A DNA stretch of 64,000 bases from Canna indica (taxonomy: Eukaryota; Streptophyta; Magnoliopsida; Zingiberales; Cannaceae), in NCBI GenBank assembly GCA_034359265.1, contig CP136895.1:43728001-43792000 (forward strand), written 5' to 3'. The position numbers and the translations under genes were made by a program. Below are positions 44,781 through 56,480 of this stretch, piece by piece; positions within the stretch are counted from its first letter, which is position 1, and the number at the start of each line of letters is the position of its first letter. The notes below the pieces were generated by a model that was given only the letters and a program-made list of their open reading frames with translations, made no database searches and was not told where the DNA came from.

Positions 44781-47106
44781 TGTAAAACCCGGGGTTTCCT
44801 AATATAAAATTTGTTGTGGTGCAGCCCATCGAGTTGGGAGCAAGCCGGGCCGAGTCGCGAGATTACCACGAATAGCATGTATAATTAATTTAAGTTATAG
44901 CCTAATGTTGGTAATTGGGTGGATGAGTATATTGGTTGACTCAAGTTGGGTTGAGATTGGGTTCACGGATCGAGTCGGGACTCGATCTGGGTTAGGTGGA
45001 GTCGGATGAGGAGGTAAGTAAGTGATTGGGGGCATTTAAGTCAATAGATGAGGGGAATAAAACCCCTCACCCAAGCCAGCCTTGCGGCTCAAGGGGAGAG
45101 CCGCACACAGCCCAAGAGGATGGGGGAGCAAGAGGGATTTTGTTCGGCGCCGAGTCCGTGTCGACGCTCGAGGAAATCGGAGCTCATCTTTATCGAGTTT
45201 GCCTTGTAATCCGATCAAGGTGAGTGGTTAGGGTGATTGTGAAGGGAGGCGGGTAGCCGACCCTAGAAGTCTTTGGAATTGGGTTTCTTTCGCGAGTTTC
45301 TTGTCGATCGACGTGTTTTCTCATGTTGGAACTCTAAACGATTTGTGTACCTATGATCTTATGTTTTAAATCGTATTTATTTTGCATTTTATGAGTTGGC
45401 CGAGTGGAGGAAAAAGGGGAAAGGTCATCATGAAATTTTCCCCAATTTCCTCGATCGTCTTTCAACTCGTGGATCGTTTTATGTTCGTTAAATGTAGATC
45501 TTTGGGTTGATGCTTACATAGTTGTCGCAAACATGCCCACCTTTCTCTAGAGGGCTCGGCCGAGCAAGGTATTACCTTGATTGAGTCGGCCAAGCAAGGG
45601 CAAGAGCGGAAATTTTAAGACTGTTCGAATAATTATGCTAGGTTTCATGTTGTGTTGTTTTGATTCATACTTATATGCTAGTGTTAGATTTTAGTTATGT
45701 TATATGAATGTCGTTCATCCTAGGAATTATTAGTAACTATAGATCTATATTCTCATGTTTATGGAAATGTTCTTGCTAATGCATATATGGATAGGATTGT
45801 TATGACATATGAATCAAAGGAAAGGTTTCATAAATTTACAAATATTATGTTCAATCGTTGCTATGTATGTTGCATGTTCCTTATTAGTTTATTTAGTAGA
45901 AATTACCCTCTTTAATTCGGTTTTGACATGATAATTGTGCTGATGAGTATTTTTGGCAACTGTTGTTGATAATGGTAGACTGCGTACTAATCTATATTCG
46001 GTACCTAGTTGTGATATCTAATTTAGAGACAAAGTACACTTGCTAGGTTCTACACCTAGGGGTAGTTAGCGGACATCAGTATCCTTCTAGTGCGACCCGA
46101 GGGGGTAGGGTCGGATATGGGCAATGCCCGGAAAGCAAAACATAGGGGAATTTGCACAACCTGGTTTCGGTTGCGGTTGAGATGGTCTACTGAGAAGTAT
46201 TATTAGCCGAGCGGCTACCACACGACTCAGCGATTTTACTGGGTCTTGAGATTGCACTAGCCGGCCCGCTAGGTGTTAGACCCGAGTGGCAGAGGGTCTT
46301 GAGATTCCGTCAGTGGGCCACGCTGATGGTAGACTCGAGTTGGGTGGGACTAGCTATCCCTAACCCAGAGTATATCTAAGGCTAGTGACCATCCTAGCCG
46401 ACGGATCCGTAACACAAATGTTTAGCATAAAGTGCCCATAAGGGTTGGTTTTTGGTGGCCGACCGGCCTAGTTATGTAGAGGGAAGAATCAAACATTCCA
46501 TATATATTTTAGGCCATTAGTGGCCGAGCTGTAGTGAAATGGATAAGGGCCCGAGAGGCCGGTTCATCCATTCTTCTATTTTGGCAAATTGGTTAACTTC
46601 TATGGTGTGATCATATTTTAATTCCTTATATGCATCATACTTTGTATATGTTATCTTGCTGAGGTTTTAAGTGGAGGTTCGAAAGAACTGCTCACTGAGT
46701 TCCTCGCGAACTCACAGTTTTTTTGCAGAGCCCGACTAGTGAGGTACGACTTGGTGGCATGGTGCGATTGGAGGGCGGACGTGTGTGCAGATCTCATAGC
46801 TGGCAACATTATAGTCGTAGTCGTGTTTGAGTAGAGTCATGTGTATGCACTGTGTTCGTTCTATAAAACATTGAGATGTTTCTTTAAAAACCTTTAGATG
46901 TTTACTTTAAAACTTGTGATGTTTTCGAACTTGGTTTGGTTAAACTGTATTCAAACAGCTAATACAGTTTGGTACTATTGCTTTTGTTATGATTTCTATG
47001 TCAGTCTGGTTGTGTATTATGAGTTGTTGGTCAGTGCATAGGGTAGGCTTCGGGGTACCGACACGTACCCTGGCCAGTCATGCGTACCCTGAGTTGGGAC
47101 GTGACA
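44781..47106 (+). mobile_element. Solo LTR B (gypsy type)
   Basis: TGTAAAACCC to GACGTGACA, 2326 bp. The flanks are CGACC (44776-44780) and CGACT (47107-47111), a duplication with one mismatch. The empty site is in the other X7 LTR near 54600 (GGTCGATCGAACCTAGGCAG). Closely related to A and C along its length. AAGGTGAGTGG at 45217 and TTTTGCAG ending 46728. Confidence 0.92.
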
Positions 47107-47352
47107 CGACTGAACCTGGGCAGGGCAGATTTTTTTGCTTGTTTGTACGTTTTCTGGATTCCATCTTCACTAAGTCTACTTATATAACATTTACATATTA
47201 CCCCCCATTTGGATTCAATAAAAATATCTAAAAAAACAAAATCCTTAAGAATCAAATTCTAACTTTTGGGGTCTAATACAAATTTTTGGAAAATAGAAAT
47301 TTTCTAATCTTCCGGGTCAAATATGGGTAGGCTATAGGCTTCCAAAAAATCC

Positions 47353-49660
47353 AATCACGCCCCAACTCAGGGTCGCGTGACCGGCAAGGGTACGTGTCGG
47401 TACCCCGAAATCTACCACATGCACTAAACCACTACACCAAAGAAAACACTGCACATCCAAGTATCATGAACAAAAGACAGCAGCACAAATCTTTATTTTT
47501 TAAAAAAATGTCAAAATAATTTTAGTAATTTTAAATTCGAAGGAAACAACTCAAGTTTCAAAGTCTAAAGCATATACAAGATTTTCAAAGACAAACTACT
47601 CAATGCATGTCTGCAACCCTATCGACACGACTACGACTACATGACTGCCTGCTACGAGATCTGCGCCAACGCCTGCCCTCTAGTTGCACCATGCCACCAA
47701 GTCGTACCATACTAGTCGGGCTCTGCAAAAAAAAATAAGAAATCGTGAGTTCACAAGGGACTCAGTGAGTGGTCCTTCCAAACCTCCACTTAAATCCCTG
47801 ATATGATAACATATAAATATATACACAAACACATAAATGAGGAGTCTATGCTAGTCATATCATGGTAACCGGCTAATTGGCCCAACATATGCGAATAAGT
47901 AGTCTGGCCATATTGGCTCCTTCAGGCTGAGTATCTTTCGGCCACTATAGCCTCATCCTGCATGAATGGTTCAGCTCTGTCCGCTTGTCACCACAATACA
48001 GTACTCGGCCACACCATCCTATACAACATACAGGGAATGTCAATAACAATCACCGGGCCCGTCGACTAGGATGGTCAACTAGTCTCAGGATCCCAATGGG
48101 TTAGGGATAGATAGTCCCACCCGAATCCGGTCTACCGTCAGCGTGGCCCACTGGCGAAATCTCAAGACCCTCCGCCACTCGGGTCTAACACCTAGTGGGC
48201 CCGTTGGTGCAATCGCAAGACCCTAATTACCGCTGAGTCGAGTAGTAATCGTTCAGGCTATTGGTACTCCTCAGTAGATCATCTCAATCACAATACACAA
48301 TCAAAGTTTCTCAAAGAAAAACTTTCATCTAAATCCTCAGGCATCAACCCGTACCCGACCCCTTCCTCAGGTCGCACTAGTCGAGTACTAATGTCTTCTA
48401 TCCTTCCCTAGGTGTGAAACCTAGTCTATGCATTATATTCCTTAAGTGTAACCACATTTCATAAGCATGAAAATGTCAACTTTCGGGTTCATCACAGCAT
48501 ATATAACATAGGAAATTCGTTCTACAATTATCCACATGAATAATCACATGATTTCCAAAAATAAGGAGATTAAATTCAGCAATAAATTTCTAAATTTCGA
48601 TAAGGAAATAAGGAATATAACATGGCAAGGATTGGGCATTTACATTAGAAAATAAATGAAACATTTCCATGATTCATATGTCATTCTAAATCCTAACCAT
48701 ATATGTGTGTTCAAGAACATTTCCTTATAGCATGATAAACTCAATCTACCACTACTAACATATCACACATCAAGTGAGAAATCTATAGCATAAACGATGA
48801 AATAAAACTCTCACATCAAGTCGAGCCCCTTTCCCCTCCTCACAGCCACTCGGCCGAACCTAACCTAGGTTACTCATGCTTGGCCGAGATTGATCAGGGT
48901 GGAAGAAGAGGGTTTTTGGCCATTATAAAGAATAATCGAGCCATAAATCATGAAAAGAATCTGATCCAAGAGGTTACGACCAATCTAGGAAATTAGGGGA
49001 AAATTCAGCATGACCTTTCCCCTTTTTCCTTCATGCGACCAACCCTTAAATCCGAGGAAAACTCCATGAAACTTCGTCGTTAAACAACATATACACAAGA
49101 GAATCAGATCTCAATAAAAATTTCGACAAGACGATGGAAATATAATGAGAAATCGACAAAATCCCCAATACCTTGGGTCGGCTACCCGCCTACCCTATGG
49201 ATCTCCGTTAGACCACTCACCTTGATCGGATGAAGGAGATAGACTAGATGAGGACGATCCCGATTTTTCCGATGACGACACGAGACTGGCACCGTCCACA
49301 AGCTCCTCTCCCCTTTCCTCTTCCCTCGGGCTGCATGCGGCTCCCTCTTGCCTTGAGACGCACGGTGGCTTGGGTGAGAGGGTTTTAATCCCCCTTTTCT
49401 TTACAAAGATGCCCTCATGACTTAAGTTCCCTCACTCAACTCAACCTGAGTTCGAATTTAGCACTGACTCGACCCGCGAACCCGATTTCAACCAGGCTTG
49501 AATTGATCTAGCACATAAATCATATAAACATAACTCATGAGTCAAACAAATTGAATTATACCATCTATTCTCGTCGATTTTCGTGACTCAACCCTGCTAT
49601 TCTCCGATCCCGTGCGCTGCACCAAATAAAATTTTTATATTAGGAAACATCGGGTATACA
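47353..49660 (-). mobile_element. Solo LTR C (gypsy type), inverted relative to B
   Basis: On the minus strand it begins TGTATACCCG (49660) and ends at 47353 in GGGGCGTGATT (last two bases mutated from CA). The flanks are AATCC at 47348-47352 and 49661-49665 (perfect). The empty site is in the other X7 LTR near 54838-54850. Same family as A and B; 246 bp from B. Confidence 0.92.
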
Positions 49661-50100
49661 AATCCTTAAAAATATCTCATTATCTAGTTTTTACCTAAGT
49701 AACAATTAGCGGCATTTTTGGTGCCAAGAAAATATCTAGGTCATATAGCCCTCCAAGGAGCTCCTTGGGCTTAGTGAATTTCAGGATAGTTTTTGGGTTT
49801 TCATGTTTTCGGGTTTGGGTTTGGTTTTTTTTGGGTTCTTTGCATCATTAAAGAGGATTACAACACATGATAGACACCCTAAACCTAAACTATAACTTCT
49901 CGAAGAATCCTGAGTGTAGACGAGCGTCCTTGCCGATTTCTTCGATTTCTCCGATTTTTCCGATCGGGGACGTCGAACGCTAACCGACTTGGAACCTAAA
50001 AATATTTCTTCATGAATGCATTAGTTCCATGTTTGTTATCATCAAAACCAAGATTAAGACCAAGGTCGAAAACCTTAGGCCAACAATCTCTCCCTTTTTG

Positions 50101-52442
50101 ATGATGACAAACATCCTTAAGAAAATATATCATTCAAACACAAAGGATAACAAACATAGGATTTCTCCCCCTATCAACATGCATATCTATGAAAATAAAC
50201 TCCCTCTATTTATATGCATGGTTTTCCTATATTTTCTTCTCTTTTACCTATATTTTTCTCACCCTTTTGACATCAATCAAAAAGGGCTAGAAAAGTCAAC
50301 TATGGTCAAAGTTGGGACATGAAAACTAGTTTTCATGAAAACGAAGTCAACCAACTCAAAGGATGACAACAACATATCGAATGAGAGACTAAGTAATACA
50401 TGATATCATGAAGCGATAGTCAAAAATCAAAACTGAATCATGTACTAACTCAAGTATCGATATTTCCAAGTATCGATCAAGGAGTCAAAAATAAACATTT
50501 GGAATGAACGACACTTTAAAGTTTTAAAATCCAATTTCAAAAACCCATATCAAATCATATTCTTACTGAAAATTTTTAAAATTTTTACTGAAGAAACTAG
50601 ATTTTCCAAAGAAGATGCAGTTTCAAGAATCATCCAAAAATCAATTTTGTGCATTTTTCTAAAAATAACTGAAATCTAGTGGTATTTTCGTAAATATTAG
50701 TTATTTTTCAAAAGTTTTCAATTTTCATTCAAACTTTCCGGATATCAATATATAATCATTTAAAACATGTTTATCAAGTTTGAAATGAAAATAATATCAT
50801 TTGGTCAAAATTTTACATTAGCAAGATTTTGTTCAAAAAATAAGTATCATGAAATTGCTAAGTATCAAGTTTTAACCTTTACTCATGGTTTTTCATATTT
50901 AAACACATGGACACCTAACATGAGTAAATCTAAACATGTTTGTGAAGTTTGGACCTAAAATAAAGTCTCTAAGTCAATTTGTTGACTTAGGTCAACTCTA
51001 CTCAACTTTAGGTCTCCTAAAGTGAATTTGTTATCAATTTATTCATTTTCACATAATTTTTCAATTTTAATCACATGGAAGCAAATCATGAATAACCTCA
51101 AACATGTTTATCAAGTTTCAACTTAAAATGAAGTCTCTAAGATGAAATTCTAGCTAAAGCTCATTTCATTCAGACAAGGTTTCATGAAATTATCTTATTA
51201 TCAAAATTTTATCTACTCATGAGATTTCAATCAATTATCATGTAAGATCATTCATGAGCATAGAGAAATCATTTAATCAAGAGAATTGAGGTGTTATGCA
51301 AGAATTTTACCAAAATGAAACTCGTACCTCATTTCTTGAGAAATTTCAAAATTTTCACTTTCTTTCCATTTTCCTTTAGCCTTCCAAATTTACTATTTTT
51401 TCAACTTGCAAGTAGGCTTCATTAGCATCATAATGAAATCATATACCAACTAGCAAGCTAACATACTAAATAGCAAAGGTTCAATGCAAAGTTTCATTTA
51501 AAAATCTTAACCTATACTAGATAGTAGCAATTCATTTTAAGTAGTTATCATAATATCAAAATGAATCAAAGAGATCTTAAAATATGAAATATTTGAAAAG
51601 TAAGATCTCTAAACATGTTTAACTAGTTTATACTTAAAAAGGTCTCTAATAATGAATATCAACCCAGAGCAAGTTTCATTTAATGAAAATTGCCTAAGTA
51701 CTAAAATTCTATCTACTCATGAGAATTCAAGGGTTTAACATGCAATTCTAATCATGAGTATAGAGACATAATTTAAGCTTAAACATTGAGGTATAACACT
51801 AAGATTTTGTATTTATCGAAGTTATACCTTATTCATGATAATTTGCCAAACTTACCCTTTTCTTCCTAGTTATTAGCCTTCCTTAAATACTCATAACTTG
51901 CAAGTAAGCTACGCTAATGTTTTAGAGAAAATATAGCTACTTAGCAAGCTAACCAAACCAAAAAGCAAAGAGAAGCATCAAGTATCATTACCAAAGTGCA
52001 TCTTTGCTAGATAGTTTGAAATTCGTTTTAAATGAAATCAAGTGACACCAAAACGAATTTTAAGAGATCACAAAAATAATAAATATGAAAACATGATCTC
52101 CAACCCTTCCTATTGGTTGAAAACCGAAAGGCCATAATGAGCCTATGATTTGAAACCGCAAGGTCGCATGAGCCCGTTATAGGCTACATAGGTCTCCGAA
52201 GAGATCGGAAATCAAAATTCAAAAACATTATCCAAAGGACTCTTAACAAGAGTGGGGACAACAACTCAAACTAAACATGTATCATAACTTCAACTTAAAT
52301 AAAACAAACCAAAGTAAGGAGATGATACAAAGTATACCTAGATGCCAATTTCCATACCTATCGCATCATGATGGTTTGAAGTTGCAACCAAGGAATGATA
52401 CTTCATTTAAGTTCATGGTCAACTTCAACTCTTCACTTTTCT
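50101..52442 (-). other. Non-coding 3' region of X7
   Basis: AT-rich, no credible gene. It contains a perfect hairpin CTAAGTCAA-TTTG-TTGACTTAG (50969-50990), further diverged modules, and the conserved block at 52093-52210. Confidence 0.75.
52093..52210 (-). other. Conserved non-coding block, X7 copy
   Basis: Minus-strand copy closest to that of X1: AACGGGCTCATGCGACCTTG, CGGTTTCAAATC, GGCTCATTATGGCC, AATAGGAAGGGTTGGAGATC. Confidence 0.82.
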
Positions 52443-53798
52443 TTACCCTTGTGTGGTAGCTCCCCCTACAAGAGAGCAAAAAACCTTTGGTACCCAAATG
52501 GCTTTGGGTCCTTGGGGGTTTGTTGGCCTAGGTATCCAAAGTATCTTAGCAACACTTGGATTCTTCTTAAATGCATAATCATATATTGCATAGCCATATG
52601 TACCACAATAAATACAATGTCCATGAAACTTCTTGTTTTTATCATTTTTGTGAACATGAGGTCTAGATGTTGAATACTTAGCATGACAAGTATGAGAAAC
52701 ATGAGTATTCAATGTATCATTTCTCTTTCTAGAAGTCTTAAAGGATGGAATTTTAGTAAATTCATTATACTTTTTAGTCAATACTAAAACCTCACTTTTC
52801 AAGTCATCCATGGATTTATATAAAGCATGCATTTGAGACTTCAACGTATAATTTTCCTTTTTGATTCTTGAGTTTTCATTTTTCAAAATCTCATTCTCAA
52901 TTTTGAAACTATTTTTCAAATTTTCATTTTCAAGCTTTAAGTCTTTAAGCTCAAGTTTTAATGTATCATGGCAAGAGTCAAAGGAGCTAGATTTAAATTT
53001 CTCATTTTCTAATTTTAGAGCATGCATGTGTGAACTAAGTCTAGAATTCTCCTTTATAATTCTTTTGTTTTCTTTATCCTTTTTTAAAAGCAAGGCATAC
53101 ATGTTTTTATACTCATCCATCAATTCATCAAAATCATGAGAGCTATATGAGTTAATACTATCACTATTATTAACATGACTAGAAGGAGAGGAGTGTACCT
53201 CATGGTTATCATTCATGAGGCATTCTTTTGAGATGGCTTCATAGACATGGCAAGAGAATTCTTCACTTGAGTGGAATGAGGATGTGGAAGCATTCAACCT
53301 CTTCTTTGCCTTGTTCTTCATAGTATGGTAGTTCTTCTTCACATGCCCTTTTTCTTTGCACACATGACAAATCACATTCCTTTTTCGATTTTTTGTGCTC
53401 CTATGGGCTTCAAAAACCATATTAGTATTGGATGGATATCAATTGTCATCACTCCCCTCATCAAACATATTGAGCTCTTCGGTTTTCGCATAATTATAAA
53501 GCATGTTTAAGGTAGCCCAAATATCGAATGCGGAAGTACAATGCATGATCTTTTCAAAGATATTATTTTCCAAAGAACAAAATATGCAATTTGTAGCTTT
53601 AGCATTTAATTCAAACATATCAATTTATTCTTGGGTCCATGCATTCATGACTTCCTTAGGTTCAATATATTTAATTTTTACCATGTTAAAAACACCTAAA
53701 CCTTGAGTCTTTAAGAAAGTGTATATCTTAGACTTCCAAATACCAAAGTTTGACTCATCAAACCTAGGAGGTGAAGACGCTAAACTCTCTAGTGTCAT
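52443..53798 (-). pseudogene. X7 gag: two knuckles and coiled coil
   Basis: ATG at 53798, MTLESLASSPPRFDESNFGI, the same start as X1. Core segments (NAWTQE, stop, IDMFELNAK; FDIWATLNMLYNYAK) are followed by a second stop in the acidic DDN linker near 53440. An open stretch of 325 codons then reads knuckle 1 CHVCKEKGHVKKNY (last Cys is Tyr), a Ser-rich linker, a coiled coil of about 130 residues (KLENEKFKSSSFDSCHDTLK and onward), then knuckle 2 CIYCGTYGYAIYDY (His and last Cys both Tyr). It ends in KAIWVPKVFCSLVGGATTQG. The long open frame suggests relatively recent loss of function. Lacks pol, as in X1 and X6. Confidence 0.88.
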
Positions 53799-53853
53799 TT
53801 TCCGGATCGAGAGACAATATAGAGGAGATGGTGAAATCTCAATCTACATACCC

Positions 53854-53865
53854 GCTCTGATACCA
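53854..53865 (-). other. Primer-binding site of X7
   Basis: Minus strand TGGTATCAGAGC, exact for initiator methionine tRNA, two bases from the LTR end at 53868. Confidence 0.9.
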
Positions 53866-53867
53866 AT

Positions 53868-55267
53868 TGTTGGTGAAATGGCCACACTAGAGGGGGGGTG
53901 AATAGTATGTTATCTAAATCTTTTTGCCTAAATTCCGTTTTAATCATTTCTTGAACTACTTAGGCAAATTGCAATTTATCGACTAAATGCGGAAGCGATA
54001 ATAAATTAGTTAAACACAAACAAAGATAGCAATGCTAACACAATGAGATTTATAGTGGTTCGGCCTCAATGCCTACTCCACTACCTAAGCACAACGCTTA
54101 GGATTTACAAACTAAACTTTACTAAATTAATCTTGTTTCCCTTACAACGAGGACTTTGACCCGAAGAGTCTAACTCTCAATCTAAGGCACTTCCACACCC
54201 GGAAGTCTCCGCCTTCTTACCGAGAGCACTCTTCCACCTCAAGCTAAGGAACAACTCAACTAATCCTAGTAAACTAACTTTACAATGGTAGGTTTAAGCC
54301 TCAACACCAAGGCAACAACCAAAGATGGCTCAAGAATTCTTGTATCTTGTAGAGATGCAAGGAGTGGCTCTTTGAGGCTTAGAAGCATCATTCATAGCTT
54401 GGAAGAGAGTTTGGGGTGGGTATTTATAACCCCCCAAACGAAATGGCTCGTCAACGGGCTAATTTATGCTCGTTGGTGATGCTCGGTCGCTTGTCGATCG
54501 ATCGTCGATCGACCGACCGAGCGACCGAAGGCATTCTACCAAATTCTAGCATCATTCAATCGACCGGTCGATTGACCGAAATGCCTTCTCCTTCGGTCGG
54601 TCGATCGAACCTAGGCAGGGTAGATTTCTTTGCTTGTTTGTTCGTTTTCTCGATTCCATCTTCACTAAGTCTACTTATATAACATTTAAGGATTACCCCC
54701 CATTTGGATTCAATAAAAATATCTAAAAAATCAAAATCCTTAAGAATCAAAATCTAACTTTTGGGGTCTAGTACAAATTTTCGAAAAACAAATTTTTTTT
54801 AATCTTTCGGGTCAAATATGGGTAGGCTATAGGCTTCCAAAAAATCCTTAAAAATATCTCGTTATCTAGTTTTTACCTAAGGAACAATTATTGGCATTTT
54901 TTGTGCCAAGAAAATATCTAGGTCATATAGCCCTCCAAGGAACTCCCTAGCTTTAGTGAATTTCAGGCCAGTTTTTTGGTTTTCATGTTTTGGAGTTTGG
55001 ATTTGGTTTTTTTTGGGTTCTTTGCATCATGAAAGAGGATTACAACACATGCTAGACTCCCTAAATCTAAACTCTAACTTCTCTAAGAATCCCGAGCGTC
55101 GACGAGCGTCCTTGTCGATTTCTTCAATTTCTCTAATTTTTCTGATCGGGGACGTCGAGTGCTAACCGATTTGGAATCTGAAAATATTTCTTCATGAATG
55201 CATTAGTTCCATATTTGTTATCATCAAAATCGAGATTAAGACCAAGGTTGAAAACCTTAGGCCAACA
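53868..55267 (-). repeat. 5' LTR of X7
   Basis: 1400 bp, TGTTGGCCTAAGG to TTTCACCAACA on the minus strand. It contains the uninterrupted target sites of solo LTRs B and C and a TATA box at 54421-54428. Confidence 0.92.
54421..54428 (-). promoter_or_regulatory. TATA box in X7 5' LTR
   Basis: TATAAATA on the minus strand within GGGGTTATAAATACCC, next to the palindrome cluster at 54485-54610. Confidence 0.6.
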
Positions 55268-55301
55268 CTTATAATGTCATGTTTTATGTTGTTCTCTTTT
55301 A

Positions 55302-56036
55302 GTGATTACTTCTGCTACTTCAATTGGTACTAGTGTTAACTCCATCCCCGTGCTGACTAGCACAAACTTTAAAGCATGGAAAGAGAATGTTACGATCGTT
55401 CTCGAATGCATGGATCTGGACTTAGCATTTCTTATGGACCTGTCCGCTACTCTCATAGCTCAAAGTCCACATGAAGAATAGAGGGCATATGATTAGCCGG
55501 ATAAATCCAATCGATTAAGCCTGATGATCATGAGGCGTGCAATTCCCGAATGCTTCAGGGTTGCGATGTATGACAAGACTAATGCCAGGTCGTTCCTTAT
55601 TGCCCTTAAAAAGTGCTTTGAAAGATATGAAAAGTCCGAGACAAGCATGATTTTAGCAAGCTTGATCTCAATGAAGTACAAGGGCAAGGGGAACATCAGG
55701 GAGTACATTATGGAAATATCAAATATTGCTTCAAAATTAAAGGCACTAAATTTAGACCTATCTGAGGATCTACTAGTGCATATAGTTCTCATCTCTCTCC
55801 CTGCACAGTATAATCAATTTAAAATTAGTTATAACTATCAAAAGGAGAAATGGTCTCTGAATGAACTCATTTCTCACTGTGTGCAAGAGGAGGAGAGATT
55901 GAAACTTGACAGAACTGAGAGTGCTCATCTGACTATAGAGGTAAGAAAAGACCTAAAACTAAGGAAGTTGCAAGTGCTCCGTAGGAAAAGAAGCAAAAGG
56001 AACATGATAAGGGCATCACTTGTTTCTTTTGCAAAA
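55302..56036 (+). pseudogene. Y gag, first part
   Basis: The reading frame ITSATSIGTSVNSIPVLTST begins at 55305, preceded by GTG where ATG is expected. Then NFKAWKENVTIVLECMDLDL, two in-frame TAGs (near 55480 and 55494), and a long open part (AIPECFRVAMYDKTNARSFL, ALKKCFERYEKSETSMILAS, KGNIREYIMEISNIASKLKA, LISLPAQYNQFKISYNY). This is a UBN2-type copia gag. The MULE inserts inside the CCHC knuckle (TCFFCK). The other half of the knuckle is at 63250. Confidence 0.85.
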
Positions 56037-56274
56037 GGGTAAATTAATGAATATATCACGACTTTTACCGAAATTTACAAATCTATCACGACTTATCATT
56101 TGTTTCAAATGCAGGCATCAACTCTCAATTAGTTTCAATTATATCACACCGTCAGAATCAGGTTAAGTTTCCCATTAAACTGCTGACCTAGTATCGATGA
56201 CGTGTCAACCTAAGTCCAGTCAGCTATTTATTTAATATAAAAAATAAACCCTAACTGACGTGTATATTTCAGCC

Positions 56275-56323
<49 letters not shown>

Positions 56324-56480
56324 GTTATTATTATTTTTTATTTTTTTATTTTTTCAAATAACTCCCGCGATCCTAGCTCATCGTCAACTTAACCCGCAGA
56401 AGCCCTAAACCACTCGACACTCACCTCCCGACCTTCGCCCCTCACCATTCTCGCCCTCGCCATTGTCGAATCTCGCCACT
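56037..56480 (+). repeat. Left terminal inverted repeat of the MULE
   Basis: Pairs with 62810-63240 in inverted orientation. Shared landmarks are AATATATCACGACTTTTA, GACGTGTCAACCTAAGTCCA-like, CCGCAGAAGCCCTAAACCAC and CTCCCGACCTTCGCCC. The two copies differ by scattered substitutions and by a TTA microsatellite only in the left one (56277-56334). Confidence 0.88.
56277..56334 (+). repeat. TTA microsatellite
   Basis: About 18 TTA/TAT repeats with one TTG interruption, inside the left inverted repeat. The right repeat has a short A-run at the equivalent place. Confidence 0.9.

Larger units (their letters stand above)
43832..50085 (-). repeat. 3' LTR of X7, split by solo LTRs B and C
   Basis: Own sequence: 43832-44780, 47112-47352 and 49666-50085, about 1.6 kb. 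It is about 200 bp longer than the 5' LTR, mainly because the latter lost a segment equivalent to 44285-44490. Confidence 0.9.
43832..55267 (-). mobile_element. Gag-only copia-like element X7, both LTRs, minus strand
   Basis: Flanked by CTTAT at 43827-43831 and 55268-55272 (perfect). On the minus strand: 5' LTR 55267-53868, exact primer site, gag 53798-52443, non-coding region, purine tract 50100-50086, 3' LTR 50085-43832. The 3' LTR contains solo LTRs B and C. No pol. The left terminal base pair is TA instead of TG. Confidence 0.92.

Noticed and set aside
53868..55267. Independent solo LTR
   Set aside because: Its inner edge abuts an exact primer site and gag, and its outer edge shares the CTTAT duplication with 43827, so it is the 5' LTR of X7.
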